Positions 44,315-52,833 of a stretch of 64,000 nt of DNA are shown here, one piece after another (positions within the stretch are counted from its first letter, which is position 1; every line of letters starts with the position of its first letter). Below the pieces are notes generated by a model. The model did no database searches and was not told the origin of the DNA. It worked only from the letters and a program-made list of their open reading frames with translations. The stretch lies in assembly GCF_021295095.1 (NCBI RefSeq), contig NZ_JAJLQX010000007.1, positions 1 through 64,000 on the forward strand. The letters run 5' to 3'. Both the position numbers and the translations under genes were made by a program. Source of the stretch: Phocaeicola oris. Its GTDB lineage: Bacteria > Bacteroidota > Bacteroidia > Bacteroidales > Bacteroidaceae.

Positions 44315-45505
44315 TTAAATGTTTGTGAGTAGTTCTTTGGTCACGGTGTAATATCTACCTGTCCGCTTGATGGGCGAATAGTTCCTGAAGCTATTGTAGT
44401 CTATCTGATAGGTGAGATAGGTAAGGCTGTTGGGAGCCGGCGAAAGTTTCCAAATATCCTGTACAATCCTTCGGACTTGGCTTTTGTCAGCCTTGCAGCC
44501 TGTGTTGTTTAGTAGGCACACCATATCATTGATACAGAAAGAATATTCGGTAACCATCATCTGCTCCATTACTTCTAAGCAGAGCTCGGACATTTCTAAC
44601 TCTATCTTGTTTCTATTGCTGCGTATTATACGCTGTAGAGCGGGTGTAAAAGTCAGCTTGGGTGCAAACCACATACGACTTTCCTTTTGGGTAGATAGCG
44701 TGCGATGCTGCAGAAAATAAAGAAAGGCTGGAATTTCGGCTTTCAGCTTTTGCAGAAAGTCGGTATCATCGCTTTTAAGACGTTCTATCTTCCTGACCCA
44801 ATATCGGGTTTCTCCCACGTCAATGATGACAGGGAGTAACTCGTTATTGGAACAGAGCACAAACTTGGCAAAGAAGGAGATTTCATCTCGGTCTTTGCCT
44901 TTTGCTTCCACCTTATAGGAAAGCGTTGTACTGAGATTTTTCAACCGTTCACTATCCTCCCTGCGGTTGAGCAATACCTCGTCCACGACAATGAGCAGTT
45001 TACCAGCCCAATCAACATTGAATTGGCTGCGAAAATCCTCGTTGGTGTTGAAAGTAACATTGTTTTGGAAAACAGCTTTAAGAAAGTTAAGGAACGTACT
45101 CTTGCCTGTGTTGCGTTCTTCTGACACCATCAGGAGAATGGGGAGTTTCTGCACGGGTTGGAGATAGAGCAATTGCAAGTAATCCATGCCCAACTCGTAT
45201 TGTTCCCCGAAGATATGCCTTATCAGGGATTCGATGTGTAGGAACTCTCCTTCTTTTGGCTGGTGTCCTATCGGCTCGTAGAGATTCAGAAACTTGTCAA
45301 CCACTGGTTGATAGTTCACGTGGTTAGGTACGGTACAGAAACCATCGTACTTCGGGACAGTGGCAATGAAGTTCTTACCATAGTCCTGCCGTAGCGTCTC
45401 ATTGTTCCACACGATACGCTTCTTGACAAAACCGCCATTGATGCGTGGTTGGTTCACAATCTTATATAAGGTTGTGCCAACACGGATAAATTCTTCCTGT
45501 GCCAT
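44315..45505 (-). CDS. SF3/D5-like helicase of island A
   Basis: 396 aa. Walker A SEERNTGKST (128-137), Walker B LLIVVDE (170-176), followed by a sensor-like FVLCSNNE segment and a C-terminal winged-helix-like region. Same length as and strongly similar along the whole length to the island B protein at 50053-51243. Such proteins replicate excised mobilizable elements with the neighbouring primase-like protein. It lies 3 bp after the excisionase-like gene. Confidence 0.85.
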   Translation of the reverse strand: MAQEEFIRVGTTLYKIVNQPRINGGFVKKRIVWNNETLRQDYGKNFIATVPKYDGFCTVPNHVNYQPVVDKFLNLYEPIGHQPKEGEFLHIESLIRHIFGEQYELGMDYLQLLYLQPVQKLPILLMVSEERNTGKSTFLNFLKAVFQNNVTFNTNEDFRSQFNVDWAGKLLIVVDEVLLNRREDSERLKNLSTTLSYKVEAKGKDRDEISFFAKFVLCSNNELLPVIIDVGETRYWVRKIERLKSDDTDFLQKLKAEIPAFLYFLQHRTLSTQKESRMWFAPKLTFTPALQRIIRSNRNKIELEMSELCLEVMEQMMVTEYSFCINDMVCLLNNTGCKADKSQVRRIVQDIWKLSPAPNSLTYLTYQIDYNSFRNYSPIKRTGRYYTVTKELLTNI

Positions 45506-45508
45506 GAG

Positions 45509-45802
45509 CTATTTCTGCATTAAGGGTTTGTTGCCCATGATATACCTTTGAGCCTCTTGATTTATCTGTGCTGTGGTCTTAATAGGATTCTGCCGTAGCC
45601 ACGCTTCAAGTTCTGCCTTCTCAAAATAAAGCATTTTACCTTGTGGCTTGTAATGAGGTATCAGATTTCCCGATGTGAGTTTGTAGAGATAACTCTTTGA
45701 GAGGTTCAAGAATCTGCTGGCTTCTTCAAAACTCAGCACGTTCTTATTCATGAATACCATTTGTTCGAGTTCTTCAACTCGAGTTTCTAATGTCTTGTTC
45801 AT
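45509..45802 (-). CDS. Excisionase-like helix-turn-helix protein, island A
   Basis: 97 aa. A short N-terminal coiled coil is followed by a MerR/excisionase-type winged helix: LSFEEASRFLNLSKSYLYKLTSGNLIPHYKPQGKMLYFEKAELEAW. Such proteins assist excision or control the downstream replication genes. A perfect palindrome lies 29 bp upstream of its start. Confidence 0.88.
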   Translation of the reverse strand: MNKTLETRVEELEQMVFMNKNVLSFEEASRFLNLSKSYLYKLTSGNLIPHYKPQGKMLYFEKAELEAWLRQNPIKTTAQINQEAQRYIMGNKPLMQK

Positions 45803-45830
45803 ATTGAAAACATTTTGAATTAAACAATAT

Positions 45831-45844
45831 GAAGGTGCACCTTC
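45831..45844. promoter_or_regulatory. Perfect 14-bp palindrome upstream of the excisionase-like gene
   Basis: GAAGGTGCACCTTC, a dyad without spacer, lies between the excisionase-like gene and the 306-aa gene. Candidate operator for an autoregulated HTH protein. Confidence 0.5.
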
Positions 45845-45926
45845 GCTAATTATTTGTTAACGAGGGCAAAATTAGAAACGATAAAAGTAAATGGCGTTGA
45901 GCAATGTTTGAGGTATCAACCTATGC

Positions 45927-46847
45927 TCAACCTTTTTTCAGTTGTTTGATGTAGTTATCAATGGTTTCCCATCCTTTCGGCTGCTTCATGTTGATTTGGT
46001 CTGTTGCGGTGGAAAGGTCGGTGCGTGTCAGTGGCGTATCTTTTGTTTTCCCCAAGACAAGTTCATTACGAGCAATCGCAGATTGCCATTCATCAGTAAT
46101 GAACCCTCGAAGATTAAGACTTTGCATGAGATATGCCAGCTGGCGATTGTTGTTTGATTTCAAAACACCTTTTAGTTTACAAGCAAAAAAGTCTTTGAGT
46201 AACTTGGCAGATATGTGGGTCGTGAATAATTGGATTTCGTTGATGCAAGCGGTAAGAATCTCAATTTGCTCATCTGTAAACTCGGATTGAAATGGATTTA
46301 TTCCTTTACCAACGATGACCGGTTTCTTTTTCTGCTCGCATGGTTCATCATTTACCAAAATTGAAGGGCGAGGCTGAACGATTTGTACCTCTGTCAATTC
46401 AATTCGTTCGATTTCTCCTATGAGATATTTTGCGTAGCGTTCATACAAAATAGCATCGACAAGGTAAGAGAACATTGGCAGGGTATCATTATAGTGGGTA
46501 TGTGTCTTAATGTACTTCGTATATTCAAATGAAGATACGGAGAAAGAGGTATATTTCTGTTTTTGTTCTTTGGTCAGCGATTCAAAGAATGTGCTTTCCC
46601 ACAAAAAGTCGGCAGCATTGTAGTATTCCTCTACACATGCGAGGGCAGGATAATTCAGATAAATGAAAGAGAGTTCATCGGTTATTCGGATATATTCTTT
46701 CTGCAAAATCTCTTTGAGCTGCATATCACTAATACAGCCTTTCTTCCTCAGAACATTTCCTATGAGGATATTATAGGCTTGGGTAATACAGTAGCTTAAT
46801 ATCTGCTGAATACTGTCAAGCTGTATCTTTAGATTGTCATTTTCCAT
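45927..46847 (-). CDS. Unknown element-core protein, island A (306 aa)
   Basis: No family recognised. Largely helical; Pro and Lys rich linker near residue 190 (VQIVQPRPSILVNDEPCEQKKKP), then a compact C-terminal domain (about 205-300). The same slot in island B, between integrase end and excisionase gene, holds a 306-aa protein of different sequence (48639-49559). Position suggests a regulator of excision or replication. Confidence 0.6.
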   Translation of the reverse strand: MENDNLKIQLDSIQQILSYCITQAYNILIGNVLRKKGCISDMQLKEILQKEYIRITDELSFIYLNYPALACVEEYYNAADFLWESTFFESLTKEQKQKYTSFSVSSFEYTKYIKTHTHYNDTLPMFSYLVDAILYERYAKYLIGEIERIELTEVQIVQPRPSILVNDEPCEQKKKPVIVGKGINPFQSEFTDEQIEILTACINEIQLFTTHISAKLLKDFFACKLKGVLKSNNNRQLAYLMQSLNLRGFITDEWQSAIARNELVLGKTKDTPLTRTDLSTATDQINMKQPKGWETIDNYIKQLKKG

Positions 46848-47014
46848 TTTTGCAATTTTCTAAGATAGGTATTGTTTACAAAGATAGGGCATTCGTTGGA
46901 GAAAAAGCCAAGAAAGGGAAATAAACAGAATAAAAGGGAAGAGTTGTCGTTAATTAAATATAAATCTGAGTGGCGAAAAACTATAAAAGTATACCTTTTT
47001 CATTGTATTGTTAT

Positions 47015-47033
47015 ATAGTACACTTTTAGTACA
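47015..47033 (+). other. Putative integrase arm-type site, island A right end
   Basis: ATAGTACACTTTTAGTACA, identical to 29914-29932 and in the same orientation. It lies 70 bp inside the core at 47085. The remaining part of 46848-47293 has no gene. Confidence 0.65.
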
Positions 47034-47046
47034 TTCTGAAAAAGAA

Positions 47047-47081
47047 AAATCCCTTGTAAATCAAAGACTTACAAGGGATTT
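47047..47081. terminator. Att-adjacent hairpin 2
   Basis: AAATCCCTTGTAA pairs perfectly (13 bp) with 47069-47081, directly before the core. Its sequence differs from hairpins 1 and 3, but its position is the same. Confidence 0.8.
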
Positions 47082-47084
47082 GTA

Positions 47085-47097
47085 GTACCCAGAACCG
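47085..47097. other. attachment core 2 (island A / island B junction)
   Basis: GTACCCAGAACCG, 12 of 13 identical to the tRNA-Leu 3' end. It separates the right end of island A from the left end of island B. Confidence 0.7.
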
Positions 47098-47238
47098 CAT
47101 TTGAAATATTAAATATGGGAACATTTTAATTAACCCTATTAAACTTAATAGTTAAACATAAATACCTTGTAATCAATGCAATAAAAGAACACTGCGTTTA
47201 ATCTGATTGAAAAAGATAAAAATAAATTTAGGATGATT

Positions 47239-47256
47239 GGGAACAATTTGGGAGCA
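47239..47256 (+). other. Putative integrase arm-type site, island B left end
   Basis: GGGAACAATTTGGGAGCA lies immediately before the -7 box of the integrase gene, so occupancy should block the promoter. Confidence 0.6.
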
Positions 47257-47262
47257 ATTTAT

Positions 47263-47270
47263 TATCTTTG
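47263..47270 (+). promoter_or_regulatory. -7 box of the island B integrase promoter
   Basis: TATCTTTG fits TAnnTTTG. It lies inside the longer open frame that starts at 47237, which favours the ATG at 47294 as the real start. Confidence 0.6.
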
Positions 47271-47293
47271 CAGCAGAACTAAAGGCATTAATT

Positions 47294-48631
47294 ATGAAAG
47301 TTACAGCATTCATTCGTAAGACGGCAAAAAAGTACGATACAGATAGTATGGCAACAATCTATTTTCGCTTGCGTGATGGTAAGAAAGATATTAAGGCTGC
47401 AAGTGAACTTGTTATCAATCCGAATCATTGGAGTAGTGAAAAGCAGGGCTACAAAGATCGTGTTGCGCTGGTTTCAGAAGAAAATAAGTTGCACTTGTCC
47501 CAAAGTATTCAGGATATTGTATCAAAGATTACCAAGCAGTACACGGCAGAAGCTGATAATGAATGGTTGGCAATGATTATCGACAAATATCATCATCCTA
47601 ATCGATATAAGACAGAGGAAGAGCTGATGTCAGAAAATAAGCCTAAACTTTTGGAACTCTTTGCTAAATTTCTTGTTGAACATAAATTATCTGTGGTACG
47701 TGTGAAGAACTTTAAGGTTATTCAGCGTTCTTTGGCTCGATATGAAATGTATGTCAGAACCGTTAAACGTGGTCATCGTGACTTTATTCTTACTGTTGAT
47801 GATGTGACAGCTGATACTTTGAGAGATATGTGGGATTTCTTTGAAAATGAACATATCTACTATGAGAAATATCCTAAGTTGTATGAGGCTTTTCCTGAGA
47901 AACGAGTACCTTTACCAAGAGGCAAAAATACCTTAATAGACAGATTTTCTCGTATAAGAACGTTCTTTATATGGTGTTATGATAGAAAGATAACAACAAA
48001 TCGTCCTTTCGATGAGTTCCCATTAGATGAATGTACCTATGGTACACCTTATTATATTACACTGGATGAGCGTGACCAAATATATAATGCTGATTTATCA
48101 GGGTATCCACAACTTGCAGTTCAACGAGATATATTTATTTTTCAGACTTTGATAGGTTGCCGAGTAAGCGATTTGTATAGATTGACCAAAAGAAATATAG
48201 TGAATGAAGCAATAGAATACATTCCTAAGAAGACAAGGGAAGGCAATCCTATTACGGTCAGAGTACCTTTGAATAGCAAAGCCAAGACAATATTGGCACG
48301 TTATGAGGACTATAAAGGAACTAAACTATTTCCATTTATATCAGAGCAAAAGTATAATGTAGCTATTAAGCGTATTTTTCAGGAAGCTGGTGTAGATAGA
48401 ATTGTAACCATCTTAGACCCTTTGACGCATGACGAAGTAAAACGCCCTTTGTACGAGCTAGCAAGCAGCCATTTAGCAAGACGCACATTCATTGGTAATA
48501 TCTATAAGAAGGTAAAAGACCCGAATTTAGTTTCCGCATTATCAGGACACAAAGAGGGGAGCAAAGCCTTTAGACGGTATAGAGATATTGATGAAGAAAT
48601 GAAGAAAGATTTAGTAAAACTTTTAGACTGA
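47294..48631 (+). CDS. Tyrosine recombinase / integrase of island B
   Basis: 445 aa from ATG 47294. N-terminal arm-binding segment of the Bacteroides type (MKVTAFIRKTAKKYDTDSMA), phage_int_SAM_5-like core-binding domain, C-terminal catalytic domain. Catalytic residues visible: Arg in IGCRVSDLYRL, His/Arg in SSHLARRTF, His in LSGHKEGSKAF and Tyr in RRYRDID. Left end of island B, 197 bp inside the core. Confidence 0.94.
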   Translation: MKVTAFIRKTAKKYDTDSMATIYFRLRDGKKDIKAASELVINPNHWSSEKQGYKDRVALVSEENKLHLSQSIQDIVSKITKQYTAEADNEWLAMIIDKYHHPNRYKTEEELMSENKPKLLELFAKFLVEHKLSVVRVKNFKVIQRSLARYEMYVRTVKRGHRDFILTVDDVTADTLRDMWDFFENEHIYYEKYPKLYEAFPEKRVPLPRGKNTLIDRFSRIRTFFIWCYDRKITTNRPFDEFPLDECTYGTPYYITLDERDQIYNADLSGYPQLAVQRDIFIFQTLIGCRVSDLYRLTKRNIVNEAIEYIPKKTREGNPITVRVPLNSKAKTILARYEDYKGTKLFPFISEQKYNVAIKRIFQEAGVDRIVTILDPLTHDEVKRPLYELASSHLARRTFIGNIYKKVKDPNLVSALSGHKEGSKAFRRYRDIDEEMKKDLVKLLD

Positions 48632-48638
48632 TTAGGCT

Positions 48639-49559
48639 ATGAAAGGAAGTTTTGAAGATTTCAAACAACTTATAAAAGAGTGGCTTGATACACATCCTAA
48701 AGAATATGGCTCATTTGTTGAGGAAATGAACCGTAAGGATAGTGCTGGGTTTCAGAAAGTCTTTATGTTAGTTGTAAAGATTGTACCGAAGTACAAGAGT
48801 GAGGTCAAGAAAAGAATGTACAATGATACACTGAAAGATTTTTCTGATTTGGAAGAGATGCTTACTAATTCAACCCTTGCAGAACGATTGGTACATGAAT
48901 TTCATGACACTAATAGACAATCTATCGTTCCTGCAATGCTTGCGTGGCTGTATTTTGGCAGAAGCTACGAGTGTATGGTAGAGCAGGGGGAGAGCCTTAT
49001 TCATAATAGTAAAACAAATAGAGTTCATAGATGGATTTTGTCGTTGCTGGTCAAATACATTATTCATAAAAGTATATCTTCTGGAGAAAGAACTAAGGAG
49101 GACTGGGAGGAATTTAGATTGTATAAGTGTTCCTTGTCCACAGATACTGTTGTTGAATCTGCATTGGAGGAAGCAATCACTTCCGATGATAATAAGAACA
49201 ATGTTAACAAGAAGCGTGGCAGACCAAAGGATGAAAGGAGTCTGAAGGAACTTCTGAAACCAGAAGAAAACGAAGAGCTACTTTCTAAGATAAGGAATAG
49301 AATATTAACCAAACCAAAAGAGAAAGATATTGTTTATCTCAAAATCGCTTTGGAAGAAGAGGGGTTGCTCCATGAATGTGATATAGCACCATTCTATAGA
49401 GCATTGTCCGAGTATTACAATATTCGTTTAATAGGACTTCGTGGTGTTCAGAATGCTTACAAAGAGCTTACTGAGACTATCGGAAAGACAGGAATAAGGT
49501 TGATGGATAAGGGAAAAGACCGTGCTTCGATAGATGAATTCAAGACCTTTTTATCCTAA
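48639..49559 (+). CDS. Unknown element-core protein with AT-hook, island B (306 aa)
   Basis: No family recognised. Helical N-terminal domain (about 1-165), a basic linker with an AT-hook core RGRP (193-196), then a C-terminal domain (about 205-305). It starts 7 bp after the integrase stop and is probably co-transcribed. The AT-hook suggests binding to AT-rich minor groove, fitting an architectural or excision-control role. Confidence 0.6.
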   Translation: MKGSFEDFKQLIKEWLDTHPKEYGSFVEEMNRKDSAGFQKVFMLVVKIVPKYKSEVKKRMYNDTLKDFSDLEEMLTNSTLAERLVHEFHDTNRQSIVPAMLAWLYFGRSYECMVEQGESLIHNSKTNRVHRWILSLLVKYIIHKSISSGERTKEDWEEFRLYKCSLSTDTVVESALEEAITSDDNKNNVNKKRGRPKDERSLKELLKPEENEELLSKIRNRILTKPKEKDIVYLKIALEEEGLLHECDIAPFYRALSEYYNIRLIGLRGVQNAYKELTETIGKTGIRLMDKGKDRASIDEFKTFLS

Positions 49560-49647
49560 TAACAGTTCGTTTAATTCGTTTAATATTTAAGCGAATTAAG
49601 CGTTTTGCAATTCGTTGAAAATCAATCATTTTTCGATATAAATTTGC

Positions 49648-49679
49648 AGTCGTCATCTCAACCGAGGTGGCGACTTTTT
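49648..49679 (+). promoter_or_regulatory. Attenuator-like hairpin in the leader of the excisionase-like gene
   Basis: AGTCGTCATCTC pairs with GAGGTGGCGACT, counting G-U pairs, with a 4-nt loop and then five T. It ends 54 bp before the start at 49734 and looks like an intrinsic terminator in the leader. Confidence 0.6.
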
Positions 49680-49733
49680 GTTTGCAAGCCACCGACAACA
49701 GGAAGTCAAACAAGCTGGTGGAGTCTAAAAAAT

Positions 49734-50048
49734 ATGACCGATATTTTATCTATCATTCAAGGCTCTAACGCACATGTGCGATTAGAGGTGTCTGGTGAGG
49801 ATTTGTTGGCATTTTCCAACGACCTTATTAACCGTGCAAAAGACGAACTTACAACCATCGTTGAAGAATCACGCAAGGAACGCTTTCTTTCTAAGGAAGA
49901 AGTAAAACAATTATGTGGAGTCTGTGATGCTACCTTATGGCATTGGGGCAAGAAGAACTATCTGAAGCCTATAAAGGTAGGGAACAAGGTCAGATACAGA
50001 ATGTCTGATGTGCAGAAAATCTTAGGTAACGCAACCTCAAAAATCTAA
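49734..50048 (+). CDS. Excisionase-like helix-turn-helix protein, island B
   Basis: 104 aa from ATG 49734; the longer frame from 49605 runs through the leader hairpin and is rejected. Winged-helix motif SKEEVKQLCGVCDATLWHWGKKNYLKPIKVGNKVRYRMSDV (about 51-92). Followed 4 bp later by the helicase gene, the same order as in island A. Confidence 0.85.
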   Translation: MTDILSIIQGSNAHVRLEVSGEDLLAFSNDLINRAKDELTTIVEESRKERFLSKEEVKQLCGVCDATLWHWGKKNYLKPIKVGNKVRYRMSDVQKILGNATSKI

Positions 50049-50052
50049 TACT

Positions 50053-51243
50053 ATGGAAAAGGAAGAATATATCCGAGTTGGTACCACCTTATATAAATTG
50101 GTAGACCAACCCAAATTAGGAGGTGGCTTTGTACGCAAGCGTATCGTGTGGAACAACGAAACGCTGCGCCAAGACCACGGCAAGGACTTTATGGCAAGTG
50201 TACCTAAGTACAATGGCTTCTGTACCTTGCCAGACCATGTGAACTATCAACCAGTTGTAGCAAACTTCCTCAATCTCTATGAGCCGATAGACCATGAGCC
50301 CAAAGAAGGAACATTCTCACACATAGAAGCCCTTGTATCGCATATATTTGGTGAACAGTACGAGTTAGGAATGGATTATTTGCAGCTGCTCTATCTAAAG
50401 CCCATTCAGAAATTACCTATTCTTCTGTTGGTATCAGAGGAGCGCAATACTGGTAAAAGTACTTTTCTCAACTTCCTTAAAGCCATTTTTAAGGACAATG
50501 TAACCTTTAACACCAATGAAGACTTCCGCAGTCAGTTCAATGCCGACTGGGCAGGAAAGCTCATCATCGTAGTAGATGAAGTACTGCTTAACCGTAGGGA
50601 AGACAGTGAACGACTAAAGAACCTAAGTACCACACATACCTACAAGGTGGAGGCCAAAGGAAAAGACCGCTCTGAAATAGCTTTCTTTTCCAAATTTGTA
50701 CTATGCTCCAACAACGAGTATCTCCCTCTTATCATAGACATGGGAGAAACCCGCTATTGGGTGAGAAAAATAGAAAAGCTGCAATCTGATGATACGGATT
50801 TTCTCAAGAAGCTCAAAGAAGAAATACCTGCCTTCCTATTTTTTCTCCAGCATCGCACACTAAGTACCCAAGAAGAAAGCCGTATGTGGTTCAATCCTAA
50901 ACTCACGGAAACACCAGCTTTAAAACGAATTATTAGGAGCAATCGTAACAAGCTGGAGATTGAAATGGCAGAACTTGCCATTGACATCATGAAGCAGATG
51001 AATATTAAAGAGTATTCTTTCTGCCTAAACGACATAGTTACGCTACTCAACTATACGCAAGTGAAAGCTGAGAAAAGCCATGTGCGAAAGATAGTACAAG
51101 ATATTTGGAAATTGCAGCCAGCAAGCAATACACTTTGCTACACCACCTATCAGATAGACTTCAATCGCCCAAACTATTATTCCGATGTAAGGAGAATGGG
51201 CAGGTACTACACCGTCACTCTCGAACAACTTTCAGATAAATAA
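50053..51243 (+). CDS. SF3/D5-like helicase of island B
   Basis: 396 aa. Walker A SEERNTGKST (128-137) and Walker B LIIVVDE (170-176). It aligns without gaps to the island A protein over nearly its whole length, with most differences conservative. The two islands therefore share a replication module of common descent although their integrases and relaxases differ. Confidence 0.85.
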   Translation: MEKEEYIRVGTTLYKLVDQPKLGGGFVRKRIVWNNETLRQDHGKDFMASVPKYNGFCTLPDHVNYQPVVANFLNLYEPIDHEPKEGTFSHIEALVSHIFGEQYELGMDYLQLLYLKPIQKLPILLLVSEERNTGKSTFLNFLKAIFKDNVTFNTNEDFRSQFNADWAGKLIIVVDEVLLNRREDSERLKNLSTTHTYKVEAKGKDRSEIAFFSKFVLCSNNEYLPLIIDMGETRYWVRKIEKLQSDDTDFLKKLKEEIPAFLFFLQHRTLSTQEESRMWFNPKLTETPALKRIIRSNRNKLEIEMAELAIDIMKQMNIKEYSFCLNDIVTLLNYTQVKAEKSHVRKIVQDIWKLQPASNTLCYTTYQIDFNRPNYYSDVRRMGRYYTVTLEQLSDK

Positions 51244-51709
51244 ATACTATTATTTTGATGAAATGATGAAACAAGAATATAAGCTACTGAATATAAGGAG
51301 AATAAATGCTCATCAGAAATCCATCAGAAATAAATCATGGATGAAGTGTATAATTGCTGTCCAAAAGAGAAATAGTGTACTATGGTGCCAAGTTTCTCTT
51401 TTGGTAAGCAGTAAATCCTGAGAACATAGAGTAGCGATTTCACTACTTCCTGAAGTAGCAAGCACTTTTGTCTGCACAAAAGTACAACTTGCTCCCCAAG
51501 AAAAAATATCTTATCTGGTAAATAGTGATAAGATGAAACCGTGAAATAACGAAGTAAAGATATAAGGAAATAGTTGCACAAGCATCACTTCCCCTTTAGT
51601 TTATTTTTTTGATGAAGAGTTGATGTATAATATAAACACTCATTATCAAGCACCTACAAGTAAACTCATCAAATCATCAATTTTCTAACAACATCTAAGC
51701 CATACAATT
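51244..51709. other. Conserved structured intergenic region, island B
   Basis: No convincing gene. The arms CCAAAAGAGAAA/TTTCTCTTTTGG (51361-51404) and ACTTTTGT/ACAAAAGT (51464-51483) are identical to those in island A, and CTACTTC/GAAGTAG forms a further hairpin near 51444. The order on the coding-antisense strand is the same as in island A. Confidence 0.65.
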
Positions 51710-52651
51710 ATGAACATTGAAACAGCAAAACATATCAAATTGCAGGACTTTCTGCAAAGTATAGGGCATACACCTATCAAAATTAGTGGCGAGAAGTTAT
51801 ATTATAAATCGCCATTTAGAAACGAAACACAGGCATCATTCAAGGTAAACACAAAGCTCAACCTTTGGTATGACTTCGGACTTGGCAAAGGTGGTAGTAT
51901 CATCGCACTTGCAGAAGAGTTATATCATTCAAGAGATATTTCCTATCTGCTTGCACAAATAGAAAAGTCAGCTCCAGGCATATCCACTATGAACTATCAC
52001 TCCTACCAACCTACAAGAATTACTACTCCAGAAGAACCTGCTTTTAAGAACATAGAAGTCTACGAACTATCTCACCCAGCCTTACTTCATTACCTCGCGG
52101 AGCGCAAAGTGGATATTGCGATAGCTCAAAAGGAATGTATAGAACTACATTTTACTTACAAGGATAAAACCTACTTTGCTATAGGCTTTGCTAACAAGAC
52201 AGGTGGCTACGAACTGCGCAACACATTCTTCAAAGGTTGTATAGCACCTAAATCATTTACGATTATCAAGGCAAAAGAACACGCCAATACTTGTTTGATA
52301 TTTGAGGGATTTATGGACTACCTTTCTTATATGACCTTGCAAAAGCAAGGAAAGGGTATCTTAGCCCTTAGTGATGACAAGTCGGCTGGAGTTTCGGATA
52401 TTATAATCCTTAACTCCGTCACCAACTTGCAAAAGGCAAAGAGCCTTTTAACTTCCTATGATAACATTGTTTGTCTTTTCGACAACGATAGGGCTGGCTG
52501 GGCTGCTAATGCAGAACTCTCAAAAGAGTTAGGTGCAAAGGTAGAAGATGGCTCCGTGGCTTACTCAAAGTATAAGGACATTAACGACCTGCTTTGTGAT
52601 AAGCCTATTACCACTCAACAACAACGAAAGGGAAAGGGAAGAGGGCTATAA
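51710..52651 (+). CDS. Toprim primase-like protein of island B (zinc ligands missing)
   Basis: 313 aa, homologous to the island A protein. KSPFRNETQASFKVN and YDFGLGKGGS mark a CHC2-like region whose Cys/His ligands are replaced. The toprim motifs are FEGFMDYLSY and CLFDNDRAG. The basic C-terminus ends QQRKGKGRGL. It lies between the structured intergenic region and the mobilization gene. Confidence 0.85.
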   Translation: MNIETAKHIKLQDFLQSIGHTPIKISGEKLYYKSPFRNETQASFKVNTKLNLWYDFGLGKGGSIIALAEELYHSRDISYLLAQIEKSAPGISTMNYHSYQPTRITTPEEPAFKNIEVYELSHPALLHYLAERKVDIAIAQKECIELHFTYKDKTYFAIGFANKTGGYELRNTFFKGCIAPKSFTIIKAKEHANTCLIFEGFMDYLSYMTLQKQGKGILALSDDKSAGVSDIIILNSVTNLQKAKSLLTSYDNIVCLFDNDRAGWAANAELSKELGAKVEDGSVAYSKYKDINDLLCDKPITTQQQRKGKGRGL

Positions 52652-52833
52652 ATCATCGCTTGCTCCCCTATGGATATTTCACAAGCGAAATACCATAGCT
52701 CATTAGGGCATTTTCTTTACGCAGCCGTTACACTCCTCTGCTAAAAATGCCCAATGGGCAAAGGGGAAGCCCCTTTTGAAACCCCGAAGAGAATCGTCAA
52801 CCTAAACTTAAACCCAAATAATGCAAGACAGAT
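52652..52833. other. Candidate oriT region of island B
   Basis: The gap directly upstream of the MobV gene holds three hairpins: TATGGATATTTC/GAAATACCATA (about 52669-52697, one bulge), GGGCATTTT/AAAATGCCC (about 52706-52752) and AAAGGGG/CCCCTTT (about 52761-52776). MobV elements usually carry oriT just upstream of mob. No nick-site consensus was recognised. Confidence 0.45.

Larger units (their letters stand above)
29787..47097. mobile_element. Island A: mobilizable integrative element with restriction/defence cargo
   Basis: Flanked by core copies at 29787 and 47085 and by identical 19-bp sites 29914-29932 and 47015-47033. It carries its own tyrosine integrase at the left end, a rightward cargo operon (31517-40780) and a leftward mobilization and replication module (40841-46847). 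No type IV secretion genes are present, so transfer would need a helper. Confidence 0.8.

Noticed and set aside
47237-47293. Longer start of the island B integrase
   Set aside because: The arm site and the -7 promoter box lie inside this extension, and the family N-terminus begins at 47294.
49605-49733. Longer start of the island B excisionase-like gene
   Set aside because: The extension runs through a terminator-like hairpin, and its residues do not resemble HTH proteins.
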